A stretch of 64,000 nucleotides of DNA from Ceratothoa steindachneri (taxonomy: Eukaryota > Arthropoda > Malacostraca > Isopoda > Cymothoidae): positions 71,024,920 to 71,088,919 of the forward strand of contig OZ018323.1 of assembly GCA_963969495.1 (NCBI GenBank). The letters are read 5' to 3'. A model generated the notes under the pieces. It saw only the letters and a program-made list of their open reading frames with translations, had not been told where the DNA came from and did not search any database. Below are positions 54,768 through 64,000 of the stretch, piece after piece; within the stretch, counting starts at the first letter, position 1, and each line of letters opens with the position of its first letter. The position numbers and the translations under genes are program-made.

Positions 54768-54888
54768 TAACGTTACAGCCACGAGGAAAATGAAACAACG
54801 GAGAACTGCGAGGCCTTTCGACCATTTGTCGAAAGGCCTCGCAGTTCTCCGTTGTTTCATTTTCCTCGTGGCTGTAACGTTATTCATA
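54762..54888. repeat. Perfect palindrome with 61-bp arms and 5-bp loop
   Basis: The arms 54762-54822 and 54828-54888 are exact reverse complements around the loop cattt. The right arm starts gtcgaaaggcctcgcagttc and ends cgttattcata. The phrase resembles Penelope-type 3' ends (ggtcgaaa...cctcg), so the palindrome may be two such ends joined tail to tail. (TA)n arrays lie on both sides. Confidence 0.95.
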
Positions 54889-54922
54889 AATTCCTCACGT
54901 TCCTTATTTTCGTGATTCAGTT

Positions 54923-54925
<3 letters not shown>

Positions 54926-54993
<68 letters not shown>

Positions 54994-55015
54994 TATATAT
55001 ATATATGTATATATT
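54926..55015. repeat. (TA)n microsatellite, slightly interrupted
   Basis: About 90 bp of TA with a short interruption near 54985, running into the inverted repeat arm at 55005. Confidence 0.95.
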
Positions 55016-55070
55016 GGTTGGGAGGAAAGAGATAAAGACCAAGGAAATATGTATATATACAGTTATACAT
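55005..55070. repeat. Inverted repeat arm (pairs with 47821-47880)
   Basis: tattggttgggaggaaagag, then accaaggaaatatgtatata and cagttatac form the reverse complement of the arm at 47821, giving a 7.2-kb region enclosed by inverted copies. Confidence 0.85.
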
Positions 55071-55268
55071 ACATATATTCTTTAATGTACGTATACGTAC
55101 TTGCTACGTACAAGTATGTTCACTTCGTAAAAGTAATCCCTTAGTTACAAGGTATAAGAGTGCGATTTACTTCAGGGGCCAATAGCGTTTAACGGAGTTT
55201 ACCCAGTTGCAGTTCAAAGGTATATTTAAAGAATGAAAACTAAAAATATAATTTTAATGAGCCACTAG

Positions 55269-55270
<2 letters not shown>

Positions 55271-55346
<76 letters not shown>
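55271..55346. repeat. (TA)n microsatellite
   Basis: About 75 bp of TA dinucleotides. Confidence 0.95.
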
Positions 55347-55350
<4 letters not shown>

Positions 55351-56519
55351 CATACATACGGGAAATATAGGTAATGTAAATAAAGGACAATTCTGGCAGA
55401 ATACAGATTAATGGGCAATCGAGGAACGTTAATTGCTGTTAATCAGCTTTTAAATGGAATATTATAGATGAGTAATACAGTGGCAATATTTAAGTATCTG
55501 AAATTAGGTCGATTGTTGTGAGATTAAAGCAAATGGTCGTTTACCTTTAATGTGGTCAGCTTGAGGAATGGAGAAGGCCAGCGGACGCGGCCCTCGAGTG
55601 AATATCCTTCAGCGGTTCGGCGCGAGGAATGGAAAAGGTTAATAGACGTGGCCACAGGTCGAATATCCTGATGAGGATGAGGATGAAGGGGAGGAGGGAC
55701 CAGAAGACGAGTTCACGATTCTTCTTGAAGACGGACGATAGCACCTCTGCTCTAGAGAAGTACAACCTCCAAATCGAGACTCTGCAGCGGCTAGGCACGA
55801 AGACTCACACGGGAAACTGGATATCCTTTAGGAAAGGAGGGGGGGGTTCAGATGAGACGAGAGGAATCCCGGCCAATCCTTCGGGGACGAAACTATTTGA
55901 GGCTTGCTCTGAACAGAGTAAGGCTTCACAAAAGAGATCGTGAGATTTAATCTCGATGTATAACTGAATACCGGGAAACATGAGGACACAGACAACGATA
56001 TAAACCGAAAGTGACGGGTTCTCGATCTAACCAGAGACTCGAAAACTCATGGTATTTAGATGACGGCCATTTTTGATGCCCAATCACTGGAAGGCACAAA
56101 CGTAAGGCAGAAGACCTGTGGCGCCGAAAAGGATTAGTGTTTGTCACCCGACCCAGGTCTTAATGGTCTCCAACGACGTGGGCGGGAGAATGGGCGAGCA
56201 GCCTCCAAAATACGAAGATTACCGTTTTCACGGTGGAATTAAAGCTTTTAGCGCGCTCAACTTAATTAACTGCACCTGCGAGGCATCTTGCGGATAGTCC
56301 AATTCTTTCTTTCATTCTCCGCTTCTTTGGACTCTCACGTTACTACACGTGGAATTAGATTTTTAGAACTGAGTGAGAGAAGAAATTAAAGGAGTAAATT
56401 AAGGGAATATTCCTCTTTCACTTCTATTTCCTTACAGATACATTTTAACTCTCTTCTTTGGATCCCGGCTTCCCCCCAAAAGAAAGGAGTCCAGTATTTC
56501 TGTAATCATCAGAATTTAC
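55347..56519. other. Unclassified sequence with an internal tandem repeat
   Basis: The middle part (55560-56300) is GC-richer than its flanks and holds a 104-codon plus-strand frame (55629-55943) with no recognised motif. Two imperfect 61-bp units starting gaggaatgg lie at 55563 and 55624. It could be an LTR or an unrecognised repeat. Confidence 0.4.
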
Positions 56520-57010
56520 TGGAAAATGAAAAATTAAAAACCTTGAAAATTAAAAAACAAGTGTAGGTTGGATGTAGTAAATTACTAGAATAGTTTACCA
56601 TATGAGAAAATAAGCATTCCAAATTTAACTTTTTCAAGCGCAGGTTAGACGAGTATATGTTATTATGATTCTTGAGTTTATTGGGGCAACTTAAGTATTG
56701 TAGCATCAAAATTAGTGTATAATAGAAGTAATGATCTAAATGAATTCTTGAGGGAGATTTTGATGGATGGGAATATTTTTTCATAAATTATATCTTATGA
56801 TATTGATATTGCGTATTGTGACTTTATGATTTAGTTTTCGACAAAAGGAGCTATAGAAGTGATGCATTTTTAACCATTGTTTTGGATGTAATCTTGTGGA
56901 TGTATTTTACAGGGCCTGGTGTTGACTCAGATGACCTCTGATAGAGCCTTGCGTCTTTTGTAATTTGTCGAATTGTGTTATGTTAGGTTATTTTTTATAA
57001 AAAAAATGAC
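56520..57010 (+). pseudogene. Possible LINE (CR1-like) C-terminal and 3' UTR remnant
   Basis: The plus-strand translation near 56615-56660 reads SKFNFFKRRLDEYM, which looks like the NxFKxRLDxYL phrase at the end of CR1-group RT proteins. The downstream sequence is stop-rich with cctggtgttgactcagatga and may be a 3' UTR. The evidence is one short motif. Confidence 0.3.
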
Positions 57011-57879
57011 GTAATGTGGTCGAAAACAGCAGGAATTTTATCCACCGACAATTACTCGAGAACGACACCAACCCATGAGAATAGTTGTTCTCATGAGAGC
57101 ACTACCGAAAGTGGGGTAAATCTCCTCACAACGTAATAGCTTTAGTCCACTTTCCAAGATACCCCTACCAAAAGAACGCTCTTGTTATAGGCTCATGTAG
57201 CCTTAGGTCACGCCTTTTCCCACCCTTTCTGAAGATATTGACTCTAGTGAGCTCGCAACCGAACAAGGAAATCATCCTAAAACTAGCATAGGTACTCGGC
57301 GTTGACCGGGATAAAAAGTCCTATCGCAAATAAATACAGATACATATTGATTGAAGTTCTTAGATTGTAGCACAAAAAATATCTTTACTTGCTGATTATT
57401 ATTAATATTTGAGGGGTGAAGAAAGATCCAGGACTGTCACGCACTCTTCCTATCATATAATATACTTACAATGATTAAAGTTTCACCTCGCGAGTACGGC
57501 AGCTTACGCGCACCCGTGAGTGACCGTTTGTTATGAGTAAACAACGTTGTGGCCGCACAAACAGATCGAGTGTCTTTCGATACAGGTTCTAAAGCGACAA
57601 ATTAGAAAAATGACCCATTGTACCCACGGCCAGTCACTTAACAAGTAAAGATAAAATATATTGCACTGTAATTGTGAATTACGGTGAGGAAATTAGACGA
57701 CGCAAAAATTCAATTGAATGTCCATCTACGTAAGCCGCCCGAACCGTGAATATTACGCTCAGATAAATTACATGTAACGTTGTACCCAAGTAATTCATGT
57801 TTAATGTACATTTTTCATTAATAATCATAAAGATAATTTCAATCCGATTCATGGTTATCCTCTGCTACATTTGAATTTC
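57011..57879. other. Intergenic DNA, no gene
   Basis: Mixed composition. A small stem (catgagaa-tagttg-ttctcatg) lies near 57076-57097. Nothing else was recognised. Confidence 0.4.
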
Positions 57880-58245
57880 ATTCGCGCTTTCCTCCTTCTT
57901 CATTTGAGTCTTATTCGTGCTGACATCACCCCCAATTTTAATCTCATTTGTGAATACATTCATGCTCATTTTAATCTCATTTGCGAACTTATTCATGATT
58001 ACTTCCTCTATCCTTTCCGCAATTTAAATCACATTCGTGCTTACACCCTTCCAAATTTAAATCAAATTCATACCGACATCATTTGCAATTTTAATCTATT
58101 TCATGTTCCCTTTTCTCCCCTCCCGAAATTTAAATATCATACGTGCTGACCACCCTCCCCAATTTAAATCACATTCCTGCCGACATTATTTAAAATTTTA
58201 ATATCATTCGTGTTCCCTACCTCCTTCCCCCTCCCACAATTTGAT
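57880..58245. repeat. Degenerate minisatellite, ~35-45 bp units
   Basis: Phrases of the type caatttaaatcacattcgtg and ctgacatcac recur about eight to nine times with substitutions and length changes (for example near 57935, 57968, 58020, 58053, 58088, 58125, 58160 and 58200). The 92-codon plus-strand frame here is a translation of this array. Confidence 0.75.
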
Positions 58246-58553
58246 TATTTTGAGAGGTGAAAACCTTTTAAACACTCAAATGGCTGCTGATACCTCTCTG
58301 CTACAAACCTACATACACAAAGAAAGGAAGAAATATATAATTTTCATAGAGGGAAGGTTTACCCCCACCCCCTTCCGCCTAGAAACCAACGTCTACCTGT
58401 GGCGCCTTAGGAAATACACCTGCACGGCCAGACAGACCCAAGGGATCCGCGAGATTTTCGGTGGACCACGTAATCCCTTTTGGGTTTCATTACTCGCCGT
58501 GGCACCGTCTGATCGGTGCCAGACCCACGGCGCCAAGGACCTTTGTGCAAAGC
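58241..58553 (+). other. Unclassified GC-rich segment before the LTR-like block
   Basis: Holds a 105-codon plus-strand frame (58241-58558) without known motifs and a perfect 7-bp stem (ggcaccg-tctgat-cggtgcc, 58501-58520). It could be retroelement internal sequence if the LTR reading is right. Confidence 0.3.
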
Positions 58554-59340
58554 TGTGAGGCCGCCGAGAATACCCCCCCGCTCCCTGGCGCGCCAAGTTT
58601 AATGAGATCCCAGTCCCGATTTGCGGGGCACCCGGCGACCCACATCCGCTGAAGCAGTATAAATACTTCGAGAAAAGCTTTGAGAAACCAATACCATACA
58701 GCCCTGTCTTAGTTAGCAGCCAAATACAGTCTCGTGCACCCTGCTTCGCCTCCAAACGGCTTCCATCTTTGAACGTGACGCGTCATCTCTACTCGGCCTT
58801 GCTCCTATATATGCCAGAGTTCCCGCCGGCAGACGATAGACACGGACATGCATCTATCATTCGGTTATCGACTTCGTTCAACGACTGGGGTACTTCCTCG
58901 CTCATTTCTCAGCGAGGTTAAAGAGGAAGGAACCTTTCAAGTTCAACTTTGCAGCGCCCCGTTTACTCGCCGTATTCAAGCCTCTAGTCAATTGGGCTTT
59001 ACGTGAATCTCCCCAATAATTGCACTCTCCCATTTTCTCTGGAAACAATCACCGTACGTCCTCTCTCGGACTCTCGTACTCGTCGAGTCATTTGTATCTT
59101 CCTCCCTCGTTTGGTACCCCGGGTGTCATTTTATTTATGGTCATTAATTTACTTGTGCTATTAATATTTTCTTTGTATATAGTAAAGATATATATTTTTC
59201 TACCATTAGTTTCTCTAATCTCAGAACCTCTAAGAATTGATTATTTAGGCCAACTGCACTCGATTTTGTTTATTTAACCCTCGCACTGGGATCTGTATCC
59301 CTATCTTCTAGCGTGCCCTCTTCACGGTTACCCTACGACA
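58554..59340 (+). repeat. Possible solo LTR
   Basis: Starts TGTGAGGCC and ends ccctacgaca, the same kind of ends (TGTGAGG...CYACGACA) as the gypsy LTRs at 14850 and 21146 when read in their sense direction. It has a TATA box (tataaata at 58658), a second tatata near 58805 and higher GC content than its surroundings. The flanking pentamers do not match, and neither a PBS nor a purine tract is present, so the boundaries are uncertain. Confidence 0.4.
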
Positions 59341-60710
59341 ATAATATATTAGGTAGAGGGGACACAATTAAAATAAACTTTCTTTTTTAGATTCATAACG
59401 CGAATGAAACGATCCCCATTAATTTCTTTCAAGGCCAACTTCGAGTATTTGTACCTGTATCATTGAAAGAACAACTTTTATATTTTATAAATGGATTAGC
59501 CCGCTCGAGTGTTAAGTATACACTTTCTCTTTTAAGTGAATATTTTTATAGCTATCCAGGAGTAAATAGATTAAGTTACGACTTACATAGACTACCTGAA
59601 AATATGCAAAATTAACAACCTACCCTACAGATGCTCGGTTTTCAATAACTTACATAGACATTTCTACTCCTACCCATGATTTTTAGGGCTTCAACTCTCT
59701 CATATTTATCATAGAGAGATACACCAAATGGGTATAAGGTATCCCTATCTGAGATCTATCTGCATCTGAATCCCAAAAGGGTTCTAGCTATATGGCACAT
59801 AAAACTATCATTTACAAGAAAGTTAGCAACTTTCTTTTCAGTCTTTTATCTGACTTCACAAGTTTCCTAAGGCATTCAACCTATCTATCCTTGCTCTTAT
59901 AGTGCTGGTACGAAGGAAATAACGTTGCCCTATTGTGTAATGTCAAAAAGTCTCCTTGATGGTGGTATACAAGAAAACGAGCCAAAAGCTAACTTCGAAT
60001 TTATTTACCTAATGTTGGCAGAACAAGGCCAAAGACTCAATCCCTCCAGTTTAACCAGTCAATAGCTCTTCCCGGCGAATTCCTTCTACCTTTTTTTACG
60101 CTGAATGACAACTCAATTTCTCAAAGTAAATTTTTGGAAGTTCTGACGAAACACATGGGAGATTTATGTCTACCTCATTGTGCAAAATTCCCCTTTAAAA
60201 ACAATTACACGTCCCGAAAGAGGTAATAAACTCTTCCATATATTCGGGAAGAATTTTAAACACTGCCAGAAATAAAATTACAATTTTACAGCTCTTATTC
60301 CGTCAAAATTAGGAAAAAAAGTTTGTTTACCATTCAAATTACTCATATATCCTTCAGAACCATTGCTGTTTTAATATGGAACTTGCCAGGCTCCCATCAC
60401 CTCCGAAATAAACGTCACAGATGCCGATACCAAATGAGGAGCAGGGACTTCCTATTCATTTCACAAGACAAATAGCACACCCATACTCACAGGACAGATT
60501 TATGCAAACATTGATTAACACAGGTTCTCCTGATCGATGTTAAACATTAGTTAAAATCACATTCATCGAAGAAATTAAAAAGTGTGTTGCGACTGCAAGC
60601 TTTCTCTTTTCTTTATTTAAAGTGAATTAGCTCAGAGTATGTTATAGAAATAAACATTTTGAAATGTAGAAATCTCTTAGATTTTTAGGCTGCGTCAGAC
60701 TAATTTTGTC
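59341..60710. other. AT-rich intergenic DNA, no gene
   Basis: No open frame of note and no repeat recognised. Confidence 0.45.
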
Positions 60711-60714
60711 AATA

Positions 60715-60774
<60 letters not shown>
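60711..60774. repeat. (TA)n microsatellite
   Basis: About 60 bp of TA dinucleotides bordering the tandem pair that follows. Confidence 0.95.
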
Positions 60775-60775
<1 letters not shown>

Positions 60776-61165
60776 GGTTAGGTAGGTGTAATATTAAGAA
60801 TTCCTTAATCCGCTAGAAAAGTTGACTATATGAATGGGGTAAAATCCATTTCTCTAAAAAGGGAATTTCCAGAAGCCTTTTGGAATGGTTAGCGCTTGAA
60901 ACTTTAACAAAAAACGAGAAATTATTAAATGTTCCTGTGGTTCTTCAGCCATCTAATTTTTGATAAGGAACTATATGCGGTCAGGTAAGGGAAATAGTAA
61001 GAATTCCTTAATCCGCTAGATAATTCTCCTGGAGTTCCTCAGCTCTCTTCAGGAGCGTCACCTATACGACTGGGTTACCATCCATTTACCTAAAAAGAGA
61101 AATTTTAAGAAGCCCTTTGTACGAATTGGGGTTTAAACTTTAACAGAAAACGAGAAATTGTGAGA
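60775..61165. repeat. Imperfect tandem duplication, ~200-bp units
   Basis: Copy 1 (about 60775-60928) and copy 2 (about 60975-61162) share ggtaggtgtaat/ggtaagggaaat, taagaattccttaatccgct, ccatttctctaaaaa/ccatttacctaaaaa, agaagcc and aaactttaaca.aaaacgag. Copy 2 has an extra ~35 bp containing ctcctggagttcctcagctc. The unit is non-coding. Confidence 0.8.
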
Positions 61166-63832
61166 TCTTCTGACGAATTAAGAAATTCTTCCTATTACTC
61201 CTACCTAAGCGAATTGACATCGAGATTATATTTCATTATAGAAAAAGATCTGAGTGAAGAACCGCGAGAAGATCTCGCAATTTCTCATTGAATGCTTTTT
61301 CGAAATTAATCTGTTATTTCCTCATTTCTTCACAAACTATTTTTTTACATGTCTATTAGAAATAAATATCATCGACATGTTCATCAGCCAGCCACATTGT
61401 TCTTTTAAATATCCATTTTCATATTCATTCTACATTTTACATGGTTTCCCAACCCTCAAATTTACTCACATTCTTTCTTCTTATATTCTTATTATCTCCT
61501 CATAACATCCTCGCCTCCAACGAAATTCATCTTTTTCCTCGCGCCATATATATTTTTACAAATTTATTTTTATCTACACTTATTAGACAATAAATCCTCA
61601 TAAAATTGTCCCAATTGCACTGCTTTCATATGCATTTTTTTTTTTTTTTCATATTTAACTTCAATCACACAATTTTTGGCACATTTATCATTCAAAATAT
61701 TAGACTTAGCTAAAGTTCTGATTACATCTGAGCCTTTACTGCTATTCTAAACCCTGTCGCATCGGCTTCATTAATAATATTATGATTCACAATGCATCCT
61801 AGATACTTAAACAAATGTAATTATTCATGGACTACATCAGGAATTTCATATCACAATCTTTACCATTAGGGAGGGTCATATCATATATTTTTATATCATT
61901 GAAGAAAAGAATTCAAATCCTAATTTTGTTGTGTAGAAATAAAAAAATCTAAAGAAAAAGTTTAATTTTCGCGAATCTAACCTTCATCAATTTGCAGTTG
62001 ATTATTATTGAATTGTTGATCATTTTGCTATAGGAATTACCCAAACATATGAATTCTAAAATTCATTATGAGAGCTGCCCTTATTTTTTTTCATAGATGA
62101 TTATTAAGGCTAATTAATAAAATATCTAAGCTAAATATTCAAAGGAAAATTAACCTTACTCCAATTAAATGTTATTGACATACATTTTGTGATATGACGC
62201 CACGAAAAAATAAAATGCATATGAGTAAGTAAACAAGGCAGATCTTCGTTGCAGACATAAACTGCATGAAAATATTAACTCTCCTTGTAGATGCGGTAAG
62301 TTAGTTTTTCTTGCCTATACTCCCTTATTGCTAGCCCATTTTACCTGTGAAGCAGAATAAGTACTTGCGAATCAAATATTTTAAAAGTTTTCCATGATAT
62401 TTACCTATGTAATACTTAGGTACATCTTAGTAGTAAATTTTTTCCTGTTTTATAACATTTTTAATTGAAGTTAATAAAATTACGAAAGTCAGATAGAGGA
62501 ATGAATCATGTTCTCATTAGAGGACTTTTGTTTTCCATGAGCGGGAGCTGTATGTGTATGAACTGTCAACTCTGAGGGATATTTTTAAGTACGGCATCTA
62601 CTTGAAGAAGCAAAGAAAAGATATTAGATGGAACTTTCAAGTGCATGCTGGCCAAAGCTAATGTTAGTTTTAAGACGCCTGTTATCAATGGAATAATTGC
62701 CACCATGTCAAGGCTCAATAAGGTCTGGAAATAGGTACTGAGGTTTTCTATTATGAACGGTAAACCTAAAGCAAATAAGAAGTTCATTGTCAAGTAACTG
62801 TTTCTGCATAAGAAAAGGAAAATTCCTTTGAATGTTCGAGCATACATTAGGTGAGAGAAAGATAAGATTGCAAGTGAAGAATTTGCCAAATGGGGAACCA
62901 TGATCAGCAAGAGAACAAGAGACAGGTGAGGATATGGGAAACGCAGTGGATAGTTGAAAAATTACCAATTAAGCGGAAATCCTATCATTCAGCGTTTCCC
63001 ATCATTTGCAAAAATATGGAATGCTGTCTAAACTTGTAAAATGAGTTCCTCATGATTGATAGACGAAAACTGCTAAAGAAATTTCTTCAGCACGCTTTAT
63101 AATTTTTCTAACTATTAGTGACTATAGAAGAAAAATGGATATTATACAGGAATGGAAAAGGGGTGCAAGGGAAGGATTTATTGCTAACAAAGTTACTAAC
63201 TAATGCACATTCCATATAGGAACTCCATTCGAGGAAAGTTTTGATGTTTCTGAGAATTTTGTTAGATTGATACGTTTCAAGCTACTAATTAAATAAATAA
63301 TTACAATAGACATTTAGTTTCAGCAGCTTTGAAAAAAATGTAACTTCTCTGTCAGTAGAGCCCGATCCAACAAATATCACAACTTTGTTGATGGAAGATC
63401 GCGTATGGGAAAAACTCCCATGCACTTCCTCTTCCCGAGGCTTTGTTTTATCTGATTACTACCTATTCTTGAGTTTACAGAGCCAGATTAATGGTCTATA
63501 CAACATATGAAAAGGTGGAAATTACCACCATAGACTGTTTTACACACAAACTAAAAAGTTCTGTAAAAAATTATATTGAGAAGCTTCTGAATCGTTGGAA
63601 TGAAGTCACTAATAATAATGGGGATTAAGTTTACGAATAAATTCTAATTAAACATAAAATAGGAAATTTAGAAATACAAATTGATATAGGTTAGAAATAT
63701 TTCATCAAAAATATAAGCTCATATTAAAATTAGATATGTAAAACCAGATTATTAAGGAACCTTTTCTGATCGGACTTCTTAAGGAATCATGTTAGCACCT
63801 AAATTCGTATGACCCTCCGACAAGATTTTGTT
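61166..63832. other. AT-rich intergenic DNA, no supported gene
   Basis: Stop-dense. A minus-strand frame at 62566-62910 (114 codons) is hydrophobic but has no start context, partner exons or motif. No feature is claimed. Confidence 0.45.
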
Positions 63833-64000
63833 TTCGCAATAACATCATAACTATTCGTCACATTCTAACGAAATTTCAAACCTTTATGTTATTTTACATT
63901 TTCCTTTGAATGATATAATTTCCAAAGTCATCCTAAGGTTAGCCGGGGAATTATTTGGCAATAACATCATAACTATTCTGCCGATTCAAATCAAATTTGA
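63833..64000. repeat. Tandem repeat with ~121-bp period, leaving the window
   Basis: The 20-mer caataacatcataactattc occurs at 63837 and again at about 63958, each followed by a diverged but alignable stretch (caaatttga-like). The second unit is cut by the window end, so only one full period is visible. Confidence 0.65.

Noticed and set aside
57076..57097. Small stem-loop as a terminator or microRNA
   Set aside because: An 8-bp stem is too short and has no supporting context.
62566..62910. Hydrophobic 114-codon minus-strand frame
   Set aside because: Its hydrophobicity is expected from the base composition; no motif, neighbour exon or signal supports a gene.

Overview
The window looks like non-genic, AT-rich nuclear DNA of an arthropod. 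A crustacean (perhaps a decapod) fits best, because of the many (TA)n arrays, the Penelope-like element, the RNase H LINEs and the mix of repeat families, but no host gene confirms it. I found no host protein-coding gene, rRNA, tRNA or CRISPR array that I can support. Almost everything recognisable is a transposable element or its debris, set in AT-rich sequence with stops in all frames.

Layout. Positions 1-2340 are AT-rich with old repeats. A GC-rich, broken I-superfamily LINE (gag, endonuclease, RT, RNase H) fills about 2590-8900 on the minus strand. Next come an RTE-like C-terminal remnant (9490-9925, +), a decayed Merlin/IS1595-type transposase (10618-11210, +) and two terminal-inverted-repeat mini-elements (13246-13436 and 14381-14770). 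At 14850-22421 lies a complete but decayed Ty3/gypsy element on the minus strand, with LTRs, polypurine tract, PBS-like site and a near-match 5-bp target duplication. Its integrase remnant lies upstream of RT, the Gmr1-type gene order, and its integrase core is deleted in frame. At 22500-29920 an old RTE-like LINE on the plus strand is interrupted by an apparently intact two-ORF CR1-like LINE (24133 to about 28735, minus) and by a 3' fragment of the I-type LINE family.

Positions 29921-40600 are mostly featureless AT-rich DNA with a mini-element and an 82-bp tandem repeat block. At 40620-41400 is a pseudogenised copy of a widespread unnamed invertebrate mobile-element protein, followed by a 5'-truncated CR1-like LINE with an exact 184-bp internal duplication (41420-43445). 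From 47.8 to 55.3 kb is a dense nest: inverted repeats ending in (TA)n, a GC-rich RNase H LINE, a Penelope-like element (RT and GIY-YIG) split by an internally deleted mariner and by a second LINE 3' end, and a perfect 60-bp-arm palindrome. The last 8.7 kb hold a minisatellite, an LTR-like block, a tandem duplication and the start of a possible satellite.

How the parts relate. Only the CR1-like LINE at 24-28.7 kb looks capable of coding for a working machinery: ORF1 has a zinc motif and an SGNH-type esterase, and ORF2 has endonuclease plus RT. ORF2 has no in-frame AUG ahead of its endonuclease. It overlaps ORF1 by 67 nt in the -1 frame, and a correctly phased G_GGA_AAC heptamer lies inside the overlap, so a -1 ribosomal frameshift is a concrete hypothesis.
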